From Methylococcaceae bacterium (GTDB lineage: Bacteria; Pseudomonadota; Gammaproteobacteria; Methylococcales; Methylomonadaceae), in assembly GCA_009925045.1 (NCBI GenBank), contig RFQK01000043.1:1-9205 (forward strand): 9,205 nucleotides of DNA. The letters run 5' to 3'. Below, in pieces: positions 1-8,385 of this stretch; the first letter of the stretch is position 1, and each line of letters starts with the position of its first letter. A model generated the notes under the pieces. The model was not told the origin of the DNA. It did not search any database and was given only the letters and a program-made list of their open reading frames with translations. The translations under genes and the position numbers were made by a program.

Positions 1-171
<171 letters not shown>

Positions 172-262
172 CTAGAAATCAAAAAACCGACTCACAGCCT
201 CTGAACTGAATTCGAATCTGTGCCATAATCGCCCACTATTTTGTTTTGAACAGCCCTTGATT
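172..262 (+). promoter_or_regulatory. metG upstream region with a weak candidate promoter
   Basis: This 91-base stretch holds no gene. A CATAAT at 224-229 is a plausible -10 box (5 of 6 match to TATAAT). The best partner at 17-base spacing is CTGAAC at 201-206, which matches TTGACA at only 3 of 6 positions, so the promoter call is weak. No strong purine-rich ribosome binding site precedes the metG ATG at 263. I saw no riboswitch-like or T-box-like structure here. Confidence 0.35.
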
Positions 263-2299
263 ATGTCTGACCGCAAAATCCTTGTTACCAGTGCTTTACC
301 GTATGCAAATGGCCCCATCCATCTGGGTCATTTGGTCGAATACATTCAAACTGACATTTGGGTACGCTTTCAAAAAATGCGTGGTCATCAATGTTTTTAT
401 GTCTGCGCTGACGACACCCATGGCACACCGATCATGTTGCGTGCTGACCGCGAGGGCATTACCCCTGAACAGCTAATTGCCGATGTCGAGCAACAACATC
501 GTGCCGATTTCGATGCCTTTGGCGTAGCCTTTGATCATTATCACAGTACCCATTCGGCCGAAAACCAAGCCTTGTCTGCTATGGTGTATACGCGCTTGCG
601 TGATGCTGGGCATATTTCCAGCCGCAGCATTACTCAAGCCTATGACCCGGTCAAAAACATGTTTTTGCCTGATCGCTTTATCAAAGGTGAATGCCCAAAA
701 TGCGGTGCGGCCGATCAATACGGCGACAATTGTGAAGCCTGTGGGGCCACTTATTCCCCTATGGAATTAAAAAATGCGGTGTCCGCGGTTTCAGGGGAAA
801 AACCCATCGAAAAAGATTCGGTGCACTACTTTTTTAATCTGGCCCATTTTGCCGAGATGCTGGGTGAATGGACAAAAGCCGGTCACTTACAACCCGAAGT
901 CAGCAACAAGATGGCTGAATGGCTGGAAAACGGCTTACAAGAATGGGATATTTCCCGGGATGCGCCCTATTTTGGTTTCGAAATCCCGGATGCTCCAGGC
1001 AAATTTTTCTATGTCTGGATGGATGCCCCAATTGGCTATATGGCAAGCTTTAAGGCTTTATGCGAAAAAAGTGGCTTGTCATTCGATGAATTCTGGCAAA
1101 CAGACAGCAAAACCGAGCTGTATCACTTCATTGGCAAAGACATTATTTATTTCCATGCGCTGTTCTGGCCTGCCATGTTATCCGGAGCCCAGTTGAGAAC
1201 CCCTGACGCGATCTTTGCCCATGGTTTCTTAACTGTAAACGGCGAAAAAATGTCTAAGTCACGCGGGACCTTTATTAAAGCCCGCACCTATCTGGATCAT
1301 CTGAATCCGGAATATCTTCGCTATTACTTCGCTGCCAAACTGAATGCCGGTGTAGACGATTTAGATCTTAACTTTGATGACTTCAGTCAACGGGTCAATT
1401 CGGATCTGGTCGGCAAAGTGGTCAATATTGCCAGCCGTTGCAGTGGCTTTATCCATAAACGTTTCGATGGCAAACTGGCCAGCATAAACGCTGAACCGGC
1501 GCTGTTTGAGCAATTTGTGACGGCTGAGTCGGTGATTGCAGACTTATATGAAAGCCGTGAATATGGCAAAGCCATGCGCGAGATCATGGCGCTGGCAGAT
1601 AAAGCCAATCAATACATCGATGATAAGAAACCTTGGCTGATGGCTAAAGAAGAGGGTCAGGATCAAGCTTTGCATGAAGTCTGTACGGTAGCACTGAACT
1701 TATTCCGTTTATTAGTCGCTTATTTGCGTCCGGTTTTACCTGAATTAGCTCAGAATGCGGAAGCTTTTCTGAACATCCCCGCACAGGTTTGGCCGCACCA
1801 AGTACCGGCATTACTTGATCATACGATTAATGCATTTATACCGTTAATGACGCGAGTAGAAGCCGATAAGATTGCCGCGATTATTGATGCCTCTAAGGAA
1901 AATCTAGAACCAACTGCCAGCGTTACAGCAACGACTCAAGCACCAAGCGCAGTCAGTTATGAGCCCGTCGCTGAGGCTATTGAAATCGACGATTTTGTAA
2001 AAATTGATTTGCGCGTTGCGCGGGTGATTAAAGCCCAAAACGTAGAAGGTGCTGAGAAGCTATTGCAACTGACTGTCGACTTGGGTTTTGCGACCCGCAA
2101 CATCTTTGCCGGCATTAAATCGGCCTACAGCGCCGAACAACTGGAAAATCGTCTAATCGTCGTGGTCGCCAATCTGAAACCACGCAAAATGCGCTTCGGA
2201 GTATCAGAAGGTATGGCCTTAGCCGCGGGACCCGGTGGTCAGGATATTTGGTTATTGTCACCTGACTCCGGGGCACAACCAGGGATGCGCATTAAGTAA
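263..2299 (+). CDS. metG: Methionyl-tRNA synthetase (MetG, homodimeric type with C-terminal tRNA-binding domain)
   Basis: This cytosolic enzyme charges tRNA-Met with methionine using ATP. From the ATG at 263 the protein is 678 residues, almost the same as E. coli MetG (677), and it aligns along its whole length. Visible landmarks are the class I HIGH-type motif HLGH at residues 20-23, paired zinc-ligand cysteines at 144/147 and 157/160 (CPKC and CEAC), and KMSKS at 329-333. The anticodon-binding helical domain follows. A C-terminal OB-fold, tRNA-binding and dimerisation domain runs from about residue 575, with the DLRVARV and PRKMRFG signatures. The frame is open two codons further up to a TTG at 257, but the ATG gives [17 protein letters not shown], which fits the family start. 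The 3' end overlaps the convergent msbA by 8 bases. Nothing is missing or broken. Confidence 0.98.
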   Translation: MSDRKILVTSALPYANGPIHLGHLVEYIQTDIWVRFQKMRGHQCFYVCADDTHGTPIMLRADREGITPEQLIADVEQQHRADFDAFGVAFDHYHSTHSAENQALSAMVYTRLRDAGHISSRSITQAYDPVKNMFLPDRFIKGECPKCGAADQYGDNCEACGATYSPMELKNAVSAVSGEKPIEKDSVHYFFNLAHFAEMLGEWTKAGHLQPEVSNKMAEWLENGLQEWDISRDAPYFGFEIPDAPGKFFYVWMDAPIGYMASFKALCEKSGLSFDEFWQTDSKTELYHFIGKDIIYFHALFWPAMLSGAQLRTPDAIFAHGFLTVNGEKMSKSRGTFIKARTYLDHLNPEYLRYYFAAKLNAGVDDLDLNFDDFSQRVNSDLVGKVVNIASRCSGFIHKRFDGKLASINAEPALFEQFVTAESVIADLYESREYGKAMREIMALADKANQYIDDKKPWLMAKEEGQDQALHEVCTVALNLFRLLVAYLRPVLPELAQNAEAFLNIPAQVWPHQVPALLDHTINAFIPLMTRVEADKIAAIIDASKENLEPTASVTATTQAPSAVSYEPVAEAIEIDDFVKIDLRVARVIKAQNVEGAEKLLQLTVDLGFATRNIFAGIKSAYSAEQLENRLIVVVANLKPRKMRFGVSEGMALAAGPGGQDIWLLSPDSGAQPGMRIK

Positions 2300-4055
2300 T
2301 TGCGTGATCGCTGAATTGCAGATTGTATAACTTAGCGTAGGCACCGTCTCGAGCCAAAAGCTCGCTATGCGTGCCTTGCTCAACAATTTCCCCCTTTTCC
2401 ATCACGAGGATGCTGTCAGCGTTCTCTATGGTCGACAGACGGTGGGCAACTACGATAGTGGTTCTACCGCGCATCAGGCGATCCAGTGCCGCTTGAATAT
2501 AACGTTCTGACTCTGTATCTAAAGCAGAAGTCGCCTCATCCAGAATCAGGATCGGCGAGTCTTTTAATAGTGCACGCGCAATGGCTAATCGCTGACGCTG
2601 ACCACCTGATAACTTCACACCGTTTTCACCAATCTCTGTATCGAGTCCATTTGGCAGATTTTCAATAAAATTCATTGCATAGGCATCTTCTGCCGCCTGA
2701 GTAATTTGCCAGCGTTCACTGGAATCCAGCACGCCATAAGCAATATTTTCGGCAACGCTGGCATTAAACAGTGTGACATTTTGGGTCACAATAGACATTT
2801 GGTTGCGCAATGAGAACAAAGAGTAATCTTGAATCGGAACATCATCGATTAAGATTTCTCCCTGCATATAGTCGTAAAAACGCGGCAGTAAATTTATCAG
2901 CGTACTTTTGCCACTTCCTGAAGACCCAACCAAAGCAATTGTTTTACCCGGCTCTATTGTCAGATTGATCGAATTCAAGGCCGGATGCGTAGTACCCGCA
3001 TAGGTAAAGGAAAGATTTTTAAATTCTATTTTTCCTTGGCAACGGTTGATTTCATAATGGCCATTATCAATTTCTTTAGGCTCATCCAGCACCTCAAACA
3101 ATAATTCTGCAGCAGCAAGACCTCTTAATATCTCGGAATTGGCATCACTCAATTGACGTATCGGTTTGGGCAATAAAAAAGCCGCTGTAAAAAAGCCGAC
3201 AAACTCCCCGGCTGTAGAGGTTTTCATCATGATCAGGGCCAGATACATCATTCCAGCCAGTGCGAATGAAATCAGTAACTGCATCAGCGGATTATTGAGC
3301 GACAGTGTCATTATCAGCTTCCGATACTGACGACGATTTTCCAGGCTGGATTCTCTGAAACGCTGCCGCTCATATGCCTCACCACCGAAACCCTTCACAA
3401 TCCGTGAACCGGTGATCAATTCCGATGTAATGTGGGTTAAATCGCCGATGGTGGACTGCATGCTTTTGCTCAAACGTTTTAAGCGCCCCCCAACATATTT
3501 GACCGTAATCATAACGATAGGCGCTAACGCTAAGAACACTAAGGATAATTTCCAGTTCGTGTAAGCCAGATAACCCAATAATCCCAGTGCAGTAAACCCC
3601 TCTCTGAAGACCGACCGAACCGAATCAGTGGTCGCACGGGTTATTTCACCAACGTTATTGGTGATACGCGAGATCAAAAAACCTGAGTTTTGGTTGTCAA
3701 AATAACTAACAGGCAACAAAGTGTAATGATTAAAAATTTCACAACGCAATTTATGGATGACATTGCCAGAAATACGTGCCAGATAGTAATTTCCTAAAAA
3801 AGATCCCAGACCTCTGACCAAAAATAAGACAACAAATGCCAAGGGCAAATATTGGATGTCGTCCCGATTTTGTCCACCCAATGTGTCAATAATCCGTTGA
3901 ATAATTAATACCACTACAGGTTCAGTTGCTGCATATAAGGCAAAACCGATAGTGCTAATGATGAATAATCGCCAATACGGTAGGGCATATTTCATCAAAC
4001 GTCTGTAGATCAGGGTATTTGAAGCTTTAATCCCAGTAGTCTCTGCTGTACTCAA
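2292..4055 (-). CDS. msbA: Lipid A export ATP-binding/permease protein MsbA
   Basis: MsbA is an inner-membrane ABC exporter half-transporter that works as a homodimer. It flips lipid A-core to the periplasmic face during LPS assembly. The 587-residue product has the usual fused order: a six-helix transmembrane domain (about residues 25-310), then the nucleotide-binding domain. Seen directly are Walker [10 protein letters not shown] at 377-385, Q-loop Gln near 425, signature LSGGQRQR at 482-489, Walker B ILILDE at 502-507 with EATSALD, and the switch His in VAHRLS at 538. Length fits the family (E. coli 582). The start is TTG at 4053-4055, preceded by AAAGG eight bases upstream. An in-frame stop just above leaves no earlier start, and the next ATG would remove the N-terminal elbow helix. 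It lies divergent from two LPS glycosyltransferase genes, which supports MsbA over another exporter of the same fold. Confidence 0.93.
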   Translation of the reverse strand: MSTAETTGIKASNTLIYRRLMKYALPYWRLFIISTIGFALYAATEPVVVLIIQRIIDTLGGQNRDDIQYLPLAFVVLFLVRGLGSFLGNYYLARISGNVIHKLRCEIFNHYTLLPVSYFDNQNSGFLISRITNNVGEITRATTDSVRSVFREGFTALGLLGYLAYTNWKLSLVFLALAPIVMITVKYVGGRLKRLSKSMQSTIGDLTHITSELITGSRIVKGFGGEAYERQRFRESSLENRRQYRKLIMTLSLNNPLMQLLISFALAGMMYLALIMMKTSTAGEFVGFFTAAFLLPKPIRQLSDANSEILRGLAAAELLFEVLDEPKEIDNGHYEINRCQGKIEFKNLSFTYAGTTHPALNSINLTIEPGKTIALVGSSGSGKSTLINLLPRFYDYMQGEILIDDVPIQDYSLFSLRNQMSIVTQNVTLFNASVAENIAYGVLDSSERWQITQAAEDAYAMNFIENLPNGLDTEIGENGVKLSGGQRQRLAIARALLKDSPILILDEATSALDTESERYIQAALDRLMRGRTTIVVAHRLSTIENADSILVMEKGEIVEQGTHSELLARDGAYAKLYNLQFSDHAIT

Positions 4056-4104
4056 TTGTATTTACCTTTAAAATAGGGGCGACTCGCCTTCATTCTTAGC
4101 AAGC
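4056..4104. promoter_or_regulatory. Compact divergent promoter region between msbA and the glycosyltransferase unit
   Basis: Only 49 bases separate the two divergent start codons. For the rightward unit a TAAAAT at 4069-4074 is a good -10 box, but no matching -35 was found at 16-18 bases. For msbA the overlapping TATTTT (minus strand) lies directly before its AAAGG ribosome binding site, so a leader from it would be very short. A dyad GGCGA-C-TCGCC occupies 4078-4088 between the two. Promoter elements probably extend into both coding regions. The assignments are tentative. Confidence 0.35.
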
Positions 4105-5208
4105 ATGCCCAATCATTTACTTAATCCGCTTAACTTCAACCGCATCTTGATTGTTACGCAACGGTATCTGGGAGACACTCTTTTAACTACCGCGCTGATT
4201 CATTCATTACGTGTCGCTTATCCACTGGCTACTATTGATGTATTACTACCAAAAGCCAACTCGGGCATTTTGCAAGGCAATCCTGACATCAATGAACTGC
4301 TCTTTTTCCCAGAGAAGCCCAGCAAATTTGAGTTTTTGACTTTTCTAAAGTCGATTTACCACCAGTACGATTTAGCGATTTCACTCCAAAACAGTGATCG
4401 CACCAGTTTGTGCGCCATTTTAGCCGCAAAACGCAGTATGGGGTTTGTTGATGTCCCCTTAAGAAAATCCTGGTGGAAAAAACTGTTATTTTCAGCTTAC
4501 TTAATTCCAACTGAAACTCACACCGTTTTAGAGAATTTGCGTTTTTGCCAACTGCTGTCTATTCCTGCCATTTCATCTCTGATTGCCCCACAAGCTCTGC
4601 AGTCCAAGCAAGCAGCCAACATTTCATCCGCTTACGCGGTCTTACATGTAATGCCACAATGGCGTTTCAAACAATGGCATCAAAACGGCTGGCTTGAAGT
4701 AATTGAATTTCTGCATCAACACAATCTGCAAATAGTGTTGAGTGGTGGACCAACCGCCGAGGAGATGGCCTTTGTTAAGCAACTTGCGGCACTCGCCAGT
4801 GCCCCCGTTATTAATCTGGCAGGTGTTTTATCCATACCAGAATTGAGTGAAGTTATTCGTCAAGCCACAGTGTTTATTGGTCCAGACACCGGCATTACTC
4901 ATCTTGCATCTGCAACTGGCACGCCTTGTATAGCACTTTTTGGCCCAACTAATCCCGAGATTTGGGCTCCTTGGCCATATGACTATCAAACGGATATCAA
5001 CCCTTTCCATAAAAAAGGCTCGCAAACTATTGCGAATGTTTATTTACTGCAAGATCAGACTGATAGATCCTGTATTCCCTGTCAAAACGAAGGCTGTCTC
5101 AAACATCGTCATAGTCACAGCGAATGTCTAGATCACTTATCAGTGCAATTAGTTCTTGATACCCTAAATGTGCTCTTGCAATCCGCTCGTCGGCTGACAC
5201 CTTCTTGA
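4105..5208 (+). CDS. Glycosyltransferase family 9, LPS heptosyltransferase-like (WaaQ/WaaF type)
   Basis: This is probably a cytoplasmic or membrane-peripheral ADP-heptose:LPS transferase that adds a heptose to the inner core. The 367-residue protein has the two-Rossmann GT9 plan. The N-terminal domain opens with FNRILIVTQRYLGDTLLTTA (about residues 11-30), holding the conserved Asp of the GD-LL motif. The C-terminal domain carries the family motif GPDTGITHLA at 259-268 followed by PCIALFGPTNP. The sequence resembles WaaQ more than WaaC in the opening motif, but the sugar and acceptor cannot be read from sequence. An unusual cysteine set lies near the C-terminus: C323, C326, C331 and C341, in SCIPCQNEGC and ECL. 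The ATG at 4105 has no clear ribosome binding site. The next gene starts 22 bases downstream, so the two are likely co-transcribed and used with the divergent msbA for LPS assembly. Confidence 0.85.
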   Translation: MPNHLLNPLNFNRILIVTQRYLGDTLLTTALIHSLRVAYPLATIDVLLPKANSGILQGNPDINELLFFPEKPSKFEFLTFLKSIYHQYDLAISLQNSDRTSLCAILAAKRSMGFVDVPLRKSWWKKLLFSAYLIPTETHTVLENLRFCQLLSIPAISSLIAPQALQSKQAANISSAYAVLHVMPQWRFKQWHQNGWLEVIEFLHQHNLQIVLSGGPTAEEMAFVKQLAALASAPVINLAGVLSIPELSEVIRQATVFIGPDTGITHLASATGTPCIALFGPTNPEIWAPWPYDYQTDINPFHKKGSQTIANVYLLQDQTDRSCIPCQNEGCLKHRHSHSECLDHLSVQLVLDTLNVLLQSARRLTPS

Positions 5209-5230
5209 TCTCACTTTCATCCTCACCTAT

Positions 5231-5977
5231 ATGCTCAGTGTCATTATCATTACCAAAAACGAAGCACTCTCAATCGAACGCTGTATCCGTTCAGTTGCAT
5301 GGGCAAGCGAGATTATTGTCGTGGATTCAGGCAGTACTGACGAAACCGTTGATATTTGCAGGTCATTAGGCGCGACAGTTTTTGAAACCCTTGACTGGCC
5401 AGGGTTTGGCCCACAAAAACAACGCGCGTTGGATAAAGCGACTCAACCCTGGGTGTTATCTCTTGATGCGGATGAATATATCAGTGATGACTTAAAGCAA
5501 CAAATACTAGCTTCAATAACCAACGAACAGATTAACGGTTATGAGATACCCAGACTTTCAAGCTATTGCGGTAAAAATATTCGACACGGGGGTTGGTGGC
5601 CAGATTATGTGACGCGTTTATTCAAACGTGAACATGGTCACTTTTCTGGGGACGTGGTGCATGAAAAGATTATTGTTAACGGTCTTACCCAGAAACTTGA
5701 TTCTCCTATACTCCATGAAACCTATGTGAATCTCGAAGAAGTGATTAATAAAGTTAATCAATATTCAAGTTTGGGTGCAGAGAAACTCGATGCTCAAAAC
5801 AAAACCAGCAGTATTGTTCATGCTTTGTTTAGAGGACTTTGGACGTTCTTTCGTTGTTATGTACTAAAAAAAGCTTTTTTGGATGGAGCAGAGGGTTTGA
5901 TGCTTGCAATATCGAACGCCGAGGCCAGTTACTACAAATACGCGAAACTTTATCTTTTAAATAAACGGATTCGATAA
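5231..5977 (+). CDS. Glycosyltransferase family 2, LPS core glucosyltransferase-like (WaaE/KdtX/LgtF group)
   Basis: This is a probable nucleotide-sugar-dependent transferase that adds a hexose, often glucose, to the LPS inner-core heptose on the cytoplasmic side. The 248-residue length matches the WaaE/LgtF group (about 250-260). The GT-A fold is visible: it starts MLSVIIITKNEA, continues with IIVVDSGSTDET at residues 28-39, and has the metal-binding DAD in SLDADE at 77-82. Further group traits are the GGWWPDYVTRLFKR segment at 120-133 and a basic, hydrophobic C-terminal region (about 195-245) likely to sit on the membrane. The ATG at 5231 begins exactly where the fold begins. The bases before it are pyrimidine-rich, with no ribosome binding site, so translation may be coupled to the gene 22 bases upstream. 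The donor sugar is not determined; I am sure of the family and less sure of the WaaE role. Confidence 0.85.
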   Translation: MLSVIIITKNEALSIERCIRSVAWASEIIVVDSGSTDETVDICRSLGATVFETLDWPGFGPQKQRALDKATQPWVLSLDADEYISDDLKQQILASITNEQINGYEIPRLSSYCGKNIRHGGWWPDYVTRLFKREHGHFSGDVVHEKIIVNGLTQKLDSPILHETYVNLEEVINKVNQYSSLGAEKLDAQNKTSSIVHALFRGLWTFFRCYVLKKAFLDGAEGLMLAISNAEASYYKYAKLYLLNKRIR

Positions 5978-5993
5978 ATCATCTTTGGGAAAA

Positions 5994-6022
5994 GAGTTGC
6001 AGTGTTTCAGACACTGCAACTC
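5994..6022. terminator. Strong hairpin terminator between convergent glycosyltransferase and fbaA genes
   Basis: A perfect 12-bp inverted repeat (GAGTTGCAGTGT, 5994-6005, and its complement 6011-6022) encloses a five-base loop. On the minus strand the stem is followed at once by TTTTCCC, a good rho-independent terminator for fbaA, whose stop codon lies 8 bases before it. On the plus strand the stem is followed by CTTATCTCTT, a weaker U-rich tail, so it may also end the glycosyltransferase transcript. Confidence 0.88.
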
Positions 6023-6030
6023 CTTATCTC

Positions 6031-7110
6031 TTACAAACTGTTTACTGCATTTAACTCTTGGAATGCTTGCTCTAAACGAGTCACCATGCCCACTTGACCA
6101 GCACGTTGCCAGACGCGTGGATCATAGAATTTTTTGTTAGGTTTATCAGCACCGTCTGGGTTGCCGATTTGACCTTGCAAATAACCTTCGTTTTGTTTGT
6201 AGAAGTTTTTCACACCTTCCCAGGTTGCCCACTGTGTATCAGTGTCGATGTTCATTTTAACGACACCGTAGCTGATGGATTCTTTGATTTCTTCTGGAGA
6301 AGAACCAGAACCGCCGTGGAACACGAAGTTCAAGGTGTTGTCTGGCAAGCCGAATTTCTCTGAAACATATTTTTGTGAGTTATCCAGAATTTTCGGAGTC
6401 AATTTAACGTTACCAGGTGAATACACACCGTGTACGTTTCCGAATGACGCCGCAATCGTGAAACGGTGGCTGACTTTGCTTAATACTTCATACGCATAAG
6501 CAACATCTTCTGGTTGGGTATACAGAGCAGAGTGATCCATACCGCTGTTATCAACGCCATCTTCTTCACCACCGGTACAACCCAGTTCGATTTCCAAGGT
6601 CATGCCCATTTTTGACATGCGCTCTAAATATTTTGCGCAAGTTTCAATGTTTTCTTCCAGGCTTTCTTCAGACAAATCAAGCATGTGTGAGCTGAACAAA
6701 GGTTTACCTGTGGCTGCGAAATGTTTCTCGCCAGCGTCCAGCATACCATCAACCCATGGCAATAATTTTTTGGCCGCATGGTCAGTATGCAAAATGACAG
6801 GAACGCCATAATGCTCAGCCATCGCGTGAACATGATGTGCGCCTGAAATAGCACCCACAATCGAACAACCTTGACCTTCCAGCTTCAAGCCTTTACCAGC
6901 AACGAAAGCCGCACCACCGTTTGAGAACTGAATCACAACAGGTGATTTAACTTTAGCAGCCGCTTCTAATACTGCATTGATAGTATCGGTGCTGATGACG
7001 TTAACAGCTGGCAAAGCAAAATTGTTTTCTTTACAAATAGCAAAGATTTTTTGTACGTCTTCACCGGTAACAACACCTGGTTTTACTACGTCGAAAATTT
7101 TTTGTGACAT
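6031..7110 (-). CDS. fbaA: Class II fructose-bisphosphate aldolase
   Basis: This zinc-dependent cytosolic enzyme reversibly splits fructose 1,6-bisphosphate into dihydroxyacetone phosphate and glyceraldehyde 3-phosphate. In RuMP organisms the same type of enzyme can also serve sedoheptulose bisphosphate chemistry. The 359 residues equal the length of E. coli FbaA and align end to end. Visible are HTDH at about 108-111 (catalytic Asp and first zinc His), IELGCTGGEEDG at about 174-185, NVHGVY with the second zinc His at about 227, FHGGSGS with the third at about 265, and the phosphate-binding NIDTDTQWATW segment at about 288-298. The ATG at 7108-7110 has AGGA six bases upstream. It is the last gene of the leftward series after tal. 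The gap holds a hairpin and a palindrome, so it may be made both by read-through and from its own promoter. It is intact. Confidence 0.97.
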   Translation of the reverse strand: MSQKIFDVVKPGVVTGEDVQKIFAICKENNFALPAVNVISTDTINAVLEAAAKVKSPVVIQFSNGGAAFVAGKGLKLEGQGCSIVGAISGAHHVHAMAEHYGVPVILHTDHAAKKLLPWVDGMLDAGEKHFAATGKPLFSSHMLDLSEESLEENIETCAKYLERMSKMGMTLEIELGCTGGEEDGVDNSGMDHSALYTQPEDVAYAYEVLSKVSHRFTIAASFGNVHGVYSPGNVKLTPKILDNSQKYVSEKFGLPDNTLNFVFHGGSGSSPEEIKESISYGVVKMNIDTDTQWATWEGVKNFYKQNEGYLQGQIGNPDGADKPNKKFYDPRVWQRAGQVGMVTRLEQAFQELNAVNSL

Positions 7111-7130
7111 TATCTATCCTGCTGACTAAT

Positions 7131-7146
7131 GGAACTGATCAGTCCC
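7131..7146. promoter_or_regulatory. Palindrome upstream of fbaA, candidate operator
   Basis: The 16-base stretch GGAACTGATCAGTCCC is an inverted repeat with only one imperfect pair, around the exact 10-base palindrome ACTGATCAGT. Its edge lies 20 bases before the fbaA start codon, between the tal-fbaA hairpin and the fbaA ribosome binding site. The position suits a repressor site or an mRNA stem. No known regulator motif is recognised. Confidence 0.35.
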
Positions 7147-7164
7147 ACAAAATGAAATCATAAA

Positions 7165-7190
7165 GGGGAACGACCATTTGGCCATTCCCC
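7165..7190 (-). terminator. Hairpin between tal and fbaA (terminator or attenuator)
   Basis: Two 11-base arms (7165-7175 and 7180-7190) pair around a four-base loop, with two G-U wobbles when read in the leftward transcript. GGGGAA pairs with TTCCCC at the base. The arm is followed by TTTATGATTT, a short and interrupted U-tract. It begins 9 bases after the tal stop codon. This suggests partial termination after tal, lowering read-through into fbaA, though it could equally be an mRNA-stabilising stem. Confidence 0.6.
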
Positions 7191-7199
7191 ATCAAAAAA

Positions 7200-8186
7200 T
7201 TAAGCTTCCAGACTTGCCAGGCGATCTGACAATAATTTTTCCAGAGTTTCCAGAGCTTTTGTGAAGCCGTCGATACCTTCAGCCAATTTTTCATTTGCCA
7301 TACGGTTTTCTTCGTGCATACGATCAAATGTGGCTTTATCAACACTGATTTTTTCAATGCTTGATTCTGCCGCTTTAGCTGGATCCAGTTTACGTGGCAA
7401 TTCACCTTCAACGGATTGCAACTCAGCCAGTAATGATGGTGCAATGGTTAACAAATCACTACCTGCTAATTCGGTGATTTCGCCGATGTTTCTAAAGCTT
7501 GCGCCCATCACTTCGGTTTTATAACCAAATTTTTTGTAGTAGTTATAAACGTCAGTCACTGAAATAACGCCTGGATCTTCGTTTGGTGCATATGAATCAC
7601 GACCTGTGTCTTTTTTGTACCAGTCCAGAATACGACCTACGAAAGGTGAAATCAGTGTGATACCGTTTTCAGCACAAGCAACCGCTTGATGCAAACCAAA
7701 CAACAAAGTCAGGTTGGTGTGGATGCCTTCTTTTTCAAGAACCGCAGCCGCTTGGATACCTTCCCATGTTGCAGCGATTTTGATCAGTACGCGATCTTTA
7801 GAAACACCTGCCGCTTCATATTGCGCGATCAGCTCACGACCTTTTGCAACCGTACCATCGATGTCATATGACAAACGTGCATCGACTTCGGTTGAAACAC
7901 GGCCAGGAATAATTTCCAAAATTTTCAGACCGAAAGATACTGCCAAACGATCAAACGCCAAGGTCACAACATCTGCAGCTGAAGCAGATTCACCTAAAGT
8001 GGCACGAGCACCTTTCAAAGTATCATCGACAATACCTTGGTACTGCGGCATTTGTGCTGCTGCAGTGATTAATGAAGGATTGGTTGTCGCATCACGTGGT
8101 TTAAAAGTTTCGATTGCTTGAATATCACCTGTATCCGCAACAACTACAGTTACTTCGCGCAACTGCTCAAGTAAATTTTTAGCCAT
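7200..8186 (-). CDS. tal: Transaldolase (TalB-like)
   Basis: This cytosolic Schiff-base enzyme moves a dihydroxyacetone unit between sedoheptulose 7-phosphate and glyceraldehyde 3-phosphate, giving erythrose 4-phosphate and fructose 6-phosphate. The 328 residues match the classical TalA/TalB group (E. coli TalB 317) with a slightly longer C-terminus. Seen are VADTGD with the catalytic Asp at about 18, DATTNPSLI at 32-40, [12 protein letters not shown] with the catalytic Glu at about 100, and [12 protein letters not shown] with the Schiff-base Lys at about 136. [11 protein letters not shown] and [10 protein letters not shown] follow, then a lysine- and leucine-rich C-terminal helix. The ATG at 8184-8186 has GAGGA seven bases upstream. 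It sits between the unknown repeat-protein gene and fbaA, downstream of tkt; transketolase and transaldolase share substrates. A 199-base leader separates it from the gene above, so an own promoter is likely. Confidence 0.96.
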   Translation of the reverse strand: MAKNLLEQLREVTVVVADTGDIQAIETFKPRDATTNPSLITAAAQMPQYQGIVDDTLKGARATLGESASAADVVTLAFDRLAVSFGLKILEIIPGRVSTEVDARLSYDIDGTVAKGRELIAQYEAAGVSKDRVLIKIAATWEGIQAAAVLEKEGIHTNLTLLFGLHQAVACAENGITLISPFVGRILDWYKKDTGRDSYAPNEDPGVISVTDVYNYYKKFGYKTEVMGASFRNIGEITELAGSDLLTIAPSLLAELQSVEGELPRKLDPAKAAESSIEKISVDKATFDRMHEENRMANEKLAEGIDGFTKALETLEKLLSDRLASLEA

Positions 8187-8385
8187 TTGAATGTCCTCAA
8201 GATTGTGTTTTAAATAGTCTCACCAGTACGAATGCTGGTAAGGAAATTAATTTTGGTGCGTTATAGACGCGAAATCGCCACAGCCCCTTTTCAATTACAA
8301 GAATCGAAAAGTAAAGCGTGACGATTATTGGGATTACTTAAGTTTTAGCAATGTCTGCTGGAATCGCAAAACACGACTGACTCAA
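8187..8385 (-). promoter_or_regulatory. Leader region of tal with a UUCG-loop hairpin and possible -10 box
   Basis: No gene is supported in this 199-base gap. Read leftward, a 7-bp stem (8222-8228 with 8233-8239, one wobble) closes a UUCG loop about 35 bases before the tal start. A TATAAC at 8260-8265 is a possible -10 box. The best -35-like element, TTGAAA at 8289-8294, is 23 bases away, which is too far for a standard sigma-70 pair. The gap probably contains the tal promoter and a structured 5' leader, but the exact elements cannot be fixed by eye. Confidence 0.4.
8222..8239 (-). other. UUCG-loop hairpin in the tal leader
   Basis: In the leftward transcript the arms ACCAGCA and UACUGGU (one wobble) enclose UUCG. 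UUCG loops are known to stabilise RNA stems, most strongly when closed by C-G; here the closing pair is A-U. No U-tract follows, so it is not a terminator. It may be a stability or ribosome-access element, or a chance structure. Confidence 0.35.

Noticed and set aside
257..262. TTG start two codons upstream of the metG ATG
   Set aside because: The ATG at 263 gives the usual MetG N-terminus, and neither start has a ribosome binding site that would favour the TTG.
774..1196. 140-codon open frame on the plus strand inside metG
   Set aside because: It lies wholly within the intact metG in another frame, its composition looks like an out-of-frame reading, and no ribosome binding site or family motif is visible.
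7714..8121. 135-codon plus-strand frame opposite tal
   Set aside because: It is antisense to a fully conserved transaldolase; its product shows no recognisable motif and follows from the codon pattern of tal.
8232..8321. 29-codon plus-strand frame in the tal leader gap
   Set aside because: It is short, lacks a ribosome binding site, starts inside the hairpin and resembles nothing known.
8341..8385. Possible terminator after the repeat-protein gene, with a GTTTTGC / GCTAAAAC pairing
   Set aside because: The arms are short, separated by a long loop and need a bulge, so this is not convincing as a terminator.
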